From assembly GCA_039931435.1 (NCBI GenBank), contig JBDTRY010000156.1:1-9209 (forward strand): 9,209 bases of DNA, written 5' to 3'. This stretch comes from JBDTRY01 sp039931435. GTDB taxonomy: Bacteria; Acidobacteriota; Thermoanaerobaculia; Gp7-AA8. The stretch's first letter is position 1. Every line of letters begins with the position of its first letter. Below are positions 7,326 through 9,209 of this stretch, one piece after another. Position numbers and translations under genes: made by a program. Under the pieces are notes generated by a model. That model searched no databases, was not told where the DNA came from, and saw only the letters and a program-made list of their open reading frames with translations.

Positions 7326-7559
7326 TTAGTGCTCCGTGTCGTTCGGCGGATTCGGATCTGGACCGAAGCTATCGGAGTTGCGGATCCTGTTGTCGCGGAC
7401 GTGGATAACGAGTTCAGACTGATTCTTCTGAGTCAGTGGGCGCGCGGCCTCGATCGTTTCCGTCTGCGTCGTGTGAAGGCTGGATGCCCGGTCATCATTG
7501 GCGCCTTTCACCGCCCAGTCGCCGCCCTTGCGGCGGGTTACGTGGATGTTCTTCTTCAT
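7326..7559 (-). CDS. DUF2188 family small protein, first gene of the CBASS effector unit
   Basis: This 77-aa protein has the DUF2188 signature: HVTRRKGGDWAVKG (6-19), then RASSLHTTQTETIEAAR (24-40), SELVIHVRDNRIRNSDSFG (48-66) and an acidic, Pro-rich tail. Family members are small soluble proteins of unknown biochemical role, often annotated near transfer or defence genes. GGAGG at 7565-7569 sits 5 nt before the ATG, the strongest ribosome site in the operon. The gene follows a 62-nt gap after the metallopeptidase gene, which carries the repeated operator, and is 5 nt from the HNH-SAVED effector. It is therefore likely co-transcribed with the effector, CD-NTase and E2. Whether it takes part in CBASS is not known; it may be a dosage, chaperone or silencing factor, or a passenger. 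Confidence 0.85.
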   Translation of the reverse strand: MKKNIHVTRRKGGDWAVKGANDDRASSLHTTQTETIEAARPLTQKNQSELVIHVRDNRIRNSDSFGPDPNPPNDTEH

Positions 7560-7577
7560 GAGTGCCTCCGTCTATAG

Positions 7578-7606
7578 AAGCTGATGTAAGCTGACTGTGC
7601 GTACAG
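7578..7606. promoter_or_regulatory. Candidate CapH operator upstream of the DUF2188-effector-CD-NTase-E2 genes
   Basis: TGTAAGCTGAC at 7585-7595 (+ strand) is identical to the 11 bp over the capH -10 box, in opposite orientation. Its core GTAAGCTGAC is a near-palindrome (8 of 10 positions symmetric, centred on AGCT). A second copy of AAGCTGA (7578-7584) precedes AAGCTGA (7588-7594) by exactly 10 bp, one helical turn. Next to it is CTGTGCGTACAG (7595-7606), a CTGT/ACAG dyad. I read this as a multi-site operator for the XRE protein. No good -35/-10 pair is visible here. Confidence 0.6.
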
Positions 7607-7613
7607 AGTAGCC

Positions 7614-7640
7614 AAAAAAAATCAAAGCGTCAACTGCGCT
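7614..7640 (-). terminator. Weak possible terminator or T-tract after the capP-like gene
   Basis: On the - strand, AGCG (7640-7637) and CGCT (7629-7626) can form a 4-bp stem over the capP stop region. An 8-base T run (7621-7614) follows. The stem is too short for a confident intrinsic terminator, but partial termination here would separate regulator from effector transcription. The same A/T tract could instead be an UP element for a promoter serving the downstream genes. Confidence 0.25.
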
Positions 7641-8326
7641 CCTGATGGCTTGCAGATGTCCTGGAGTCGAATCCGCGCCACGACCGCGTTCACATCAAAG
7701 ATCTCCCCGACGTGCCGAACTGCTTCTTCGCGTCGATCCGGCGCGATATCCGCGACGCCGAGCAGTCCGCGGACGGTCAAGAACGGCGCGACCGCATCAA
7801 TTACGAGGGACTTCGGCAGGAGCAACGGTCCGATCGCCTTGTGCGCCTGATGCTCCCACCATCGACCGTCGTAGCCCTGGCTCGCCCGCCCGGCAGAGTT
7901 TTCGTCGCGGCAAAGAATCTTGGTGGCTGTGATGTCGGGGTCACGTTCGAAGAGGCTCAGACCCGGTTCAGCCAGAGCGAAGAGGTGCGCGTGGAAGAGG
8001 CCATGACCGGCTTCGTGAGCCAAGGTCGTGTTAACGCGCCGTTCTACAGAGCGTTTCCCGCTGTCAGTGAGCGCTGCTGCGATATGCATGCTGACCATAC
8101 CCGATTGCCCAAAGCAGGAGTAACCGAGAACCCCCTCCGGCAGATCGTCATATTGCGGCGAGATCTTGAAGTGCTTTTCGATGAACCGATCGATCTTTAC
8201 CGGACCGGGCGTTGTCGGAAAATACCCGGAGAGTCGCAGCGCGTCCTCGCATGTGCGCTCGACTTCGCCATCGGTAAAAAAGGGCCTCTCCGCGAATGGG
8301 CCGCTTTTCGCGCGCAAGTTCCTCAT
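7622..8326 (-). CDS. capP: CapP-like zinc metallopeptidase (M78, ImmA/IrrE family)
   Basis: ImmA/IrrE peptidases cleave a partner XRE repressor. In CBASS the described CapP enzyme, stimulated by single-stranded DNA, cuts CapH and turns on the defence genes after DNA damage. This 234-aa protein has the zinc-protease helix TLAHEAGHGLFHAH, with HEAGH at 104-108 giving His104, Glu105 and His108. A later helix, WWEHQAHKAIGPLLLP, supplies Glu158 as the third ligand in the usual 'E..A..fA..LLmP' setting. An N-terminal part (about 20-70) resembles the family's fold before the active site. No signal peptide is seen. The ATG overlaps the capH stop as ATGA, so the two are translationally coupled, as expected for a repressor-protease pair. 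Naming as CapP rests on context; generic ImmA activity is near certain. Confidence 0.88.
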   Translation of the reverse strand: MRNLRAKSGPFAERPFFTDGEVERTCEDALRLSGYFPTTPGPVKIDRFIEKHFKISPQYDDLPEGVLGYSCFGQSGMVSMHIAAALTDSGKRSVERRVNTTLAHEAGHGLFHAHLFALAEPGLSLFERDPDITATKILCRDENSAGRASQGYDGRWWEHQAHKAIGPLLLPKSLVIDAVAPFLTVRGLLGVADIAPDRREEAVRHVGEIFDVNAVVARIRLQDICKPSGAQLTL

Positions 8327-8667
8327 CCCTTTTTCGCCTTTGAGGATTTGTCCACCATTTTCAGAATCTCTTCAGGGGACATCGCGGTGATCTTTCGAAA
8401 CGCGAGCCCGAGCGCAGGATGTTGGGCGGACATCCTCTTCATTTCATTTACGGGCGGACGAGTGTCGTACTTGCGGAGGTCCTCCGGTGTCGTGTTCAGT
8501 GCCTTCGCAAGACGAGCGAGCGCATCGTCCGAGGGGAACCGTCGTCCGAGCTCAATATCTGAAAGGAAGGATGCGGTGAGACCGCCCGTATTTTTTGACA
8601 GATCGCGGAGCGACAAGTCTGCGGCATCGCGCAACTCGCGGATGCGGTCGCCGAGAGTCTTTGTCAC
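8323..8667 (-). CDS. capH: CapH-like XRE/HTH transcriptional repressor of the CBASS operon
   Basis: This 114-aa protein starts at GTG 8667. The XRE-type HTH lies at about 6-65: GDRIRELRDAADLSLRDLS, then TASFLSDIELGRRFPSDDAL and ARLAKALNTTPEDL. Its C-terminal tail (about 70-105, RPPVNEMKRMSAQHPALGLAF onward) is where such repressors dimerise and are cut by their M78 partner. The frame could extend to an ATG at 8707-8709, but the added residues look unrelated to HTH proteins and would cross the promoter, which has a consensus -35 and 17-bp spacer placing transcription at or next to the GTG. It is coupled by a 4-nt overlap to the metallopeptidase. It likely represses itself and the CBASS genes through the shared TGTAAGCTGAC sites. 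CapH and CapP have been described as a DNA-damage-responsive pair that controls CBASS. Confidence 0.87.
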   Translation of the reverse strand: MTKTLGDRIRELRDAADLSLRDLSKNTGGLTASFLSDIELGRRFPSDDALARLAKALNTTPEDLRKYDTRPPVNEMKRMSAQHPALGLAFRKITAMSPEEILKMVDKSSKAKKG

Positions 8668-8671
8668 GCTC

Positions 8672-8682
8672 GTCAGCTTACA
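8672..8682 (-). promoter_or_regulatory. Candidate CapH operator over the capH -10 box
   Basis: TGTAAGCTGAC (8682 to 8672 on the - strand) covers the -10 hexamer and the bases just before the start site, an ideal place for autorepression. The identical 11 bp occur at 7585-7595 in the only other sizeable gap of the operon. An 11-bp match between two such short gaps is unlikely by chance, and its near-dyad shape suits an XRE dimer. Confidence 0.6.
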
Positions 8683-8703
8683 GAGCGGACAGGCTCGTGT
8701 CAA
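8675..8703 (-). promoter_or_regulatory. capH promoter (sigma70-type), apparently giving a leaderless mRNA
   Basis: On the - strand, a perfect TTGACA -35 (8703-8698), a 17-bp spacer and a TAAGCT -10 (8680-8675) precede the GTG at 8667 by only 7 bases. A start site about 7 nt past the -10 box would coincide with the GTG, so the transcript would have no leader and no ribosome site. The promoter is easily seen; the leaderless reading is inference from spacing. Confidence 0.65.
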
Positions 8704-8709
8704 AGCCAA

Positions 8710-9103
8710 GCTCGCGTTGGTTCTTGAGATCGACCGGGCAGAGGGAAATACCGGTCAGACAGAGAGGGGAGCCGAGTCCGGGAAAGGCCACGACACCAAC
8801 ATTGCCGACGCCGAAAAAGCTCGGTTCGTTTAGGACGAGCGCGATCTCCATGTACTCACGGACGTTCTGATCGACTTCATCGGCCTCAACCGCCAATTTT
8901 GCTCGGCCATCTAGTCGAGTCTATTCCGGATGATGGGCGTCTTCCGGTCACGCCGAACCATCCCGAAGTAAACGAAAGAGGGTCTACCAACGGATCTGCC
9001 GAGGAAACTGAAGGCAGATCCGGTCATGGTCGATTCCGAGGTACGTCCGCTCCCGATCAAGGCGTCGGTATGACGAAGAAGCTGCTGCGGTCTTTGTTTT
9101 TCC
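8710..9103. other. Gene-poor stretch upstream of capH, probably degenerate
   Basis: I see no gene with family features on either strand. A - strand frame (8896-8678) encodes 72 residues including NEPSFFGVGNVGVVAFPGLG, and an overlapping + strand frame also stays open. Neither has a clear ribosome site or a recognised fold, and the first runs through the capH promoter. The stretch also contains the perfect hairpin at 8991-9022. I take it as eroded intergenic or mobile-element sequence. Confidence 0.5.
8991..9022. repeat. Perfect 10-bp inverted repeat (stem-loop)
   Basis: CGGATCTGCC (8991-9000) is followed by a 12-nt loop (9001-9012) and its exact reverse complement GGCAGATCCG (9013-9022). No T-run follows on either strand, so a simple terminator is unlikely. 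It lies just past the RAYT-like remnant in that remnant's transcription direction, so it could be a REP-like palindrome, a transposon-end hairpin, or a structural element. Confidence 0.75.
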
Positions 9104-9208
9104 TCAGCAAGGTTTTCGTCCTTTCTCGCCGGGGAACTCGAGGAGGAGGCGGCGATCGGCGTCGTTGCGGAAGATGTTCTTTCGTTTGTTGCCGCTAGAG
9201 GTGCATAT
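9104..9208 (-). pseudogene. Fragment resembling the N-terminus of a REP-associated tyrosine transposase (RAYT, Y1_Tnp)
   Basis: Read on the - strand from 9208, the frame gives TSSGNKRKNIFRNDADRRLL and then LEF before losing similarity and stopping at TGA (9106-9104). RAYT proteins typically begin with 'YHVTsRGN.R..IFrdDaDr..fL', and this piece follows that pattern closely. The HUH motif and catalytic Tyr that should come later are absent. The piece is cut by the window edge and is broken downstream, so it is non-functional as seen. Related REP-like repeats at 3981-4058 flank the other side of the CBASS block. The match is from motif recall over about 23 residues. Confidence 0.55.
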
Positions 9209-9209
9209 C

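Noticed and set aside
7571..7576. TATAGA as -10 box for the DUF2188-CBASS unit
   Set aside because: A start site 7 nt further on would leave the GGAGG ribosome site out of the transcript, and no -35 hexamer lies 16-18 bp upstream.
7712..8833. Long + strand open frame (373 codons) opposite the peptidase and repressor genes
   Set aside because: It is antisense to two genes with clear motifs (HEAGH, XRE HTH), crosses their coupled junction, and its translation shows no fold or family feature. Long antisense frames are expected at this GC content.
8678..8896. 72-codon - strand frame running into the capH promoter
   Set aside because: No ribosome site or known family, and it ends within the -10 box. 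Not strong enough to call a gene.
8899..9198. 99-codon + strand frame at the right end
   Set aside because: It is opposite the RAYT-like reading and is Arg/Gly-rich, low-complexity sequence.

Overview
The window comes from a GC-rich bacterial chromosome. Two accessory modules face each other: an Rhs-type polymorphic toxin with its immunity gene on the + strand (about 1-3990), and a complete-looking CBASS anti-phage operon with its own regulators on the - strand (about 8703-4510). Degenerate sequence lies between them and at the far end. The taxon cannot be fixed from sequence alone. The Rhs core, with its extra beta-rich insert, recalls Rhs proteins I associate with Acidobacteriota, but this is a weak inference.

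Region 1 (1-3990). A long YD-repeat protein, open at the left window edge, runs through the conserved Rhs boundary motifs (ending DPRG) into a variable tip. The tip ends in a GIY-YIG-like nuclease fold. The next gene overlaps its stop by 14 nt and is the presumed immunity protein.

Region 2 (3981-4509). No intact gene. It holds REP-like direct and inverted repeats starting at the immunity gene's stop codon, then a frameshifted 3' remnant of an AlbA_2 (Schlafen-like) DNA-binding-domain gene, then a small hairpin.

Region 3 (8703-4510, - strand). In transcription order: an XRE repressor (CapH-like); an M78/ImmA-IrrE metallopeptidase (CapP-like); a small DUF2188 protein; an HNH-SAVED effector (Cap5-like); a CD-NTase; and an E2-like protein with a C-terminal SEC-C zinc motif. 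This fits a type II 'short' CBASS (CD-NTase plus E2, no E1 or JAB gene). In the proposed scheme, CapP cleaves CapH on DNA damage or invasion and so derepresses the operon. The CD-NTase then makes a cyclic oligonucleotide after phage sensing. SAVED binds it and switches on HNH DNA cleavage. The E2 would conjugate the CD-NTase through its C-terminal glycine, and this CD-NTase does end in Gly. An 11-bp near-palindrome overlaps the capH -10 box and recurs, inverted, upstream of the DUF2188-Cap5-CD-NTase-E2 genes, so one repressor probably controls both units. capH itself appears to be read from a leaderless GTG.

Region 4 (8710-9209). No confident gene. It has a perfect 10-bp hairpin and, at the edge, a broken piece resembling the N-terminus of a REP-associated tyrosine transposase (RAYT). 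With the REP-like repeats on the other flank, this suggests the CBASS block sits in a mobile or recombining site.
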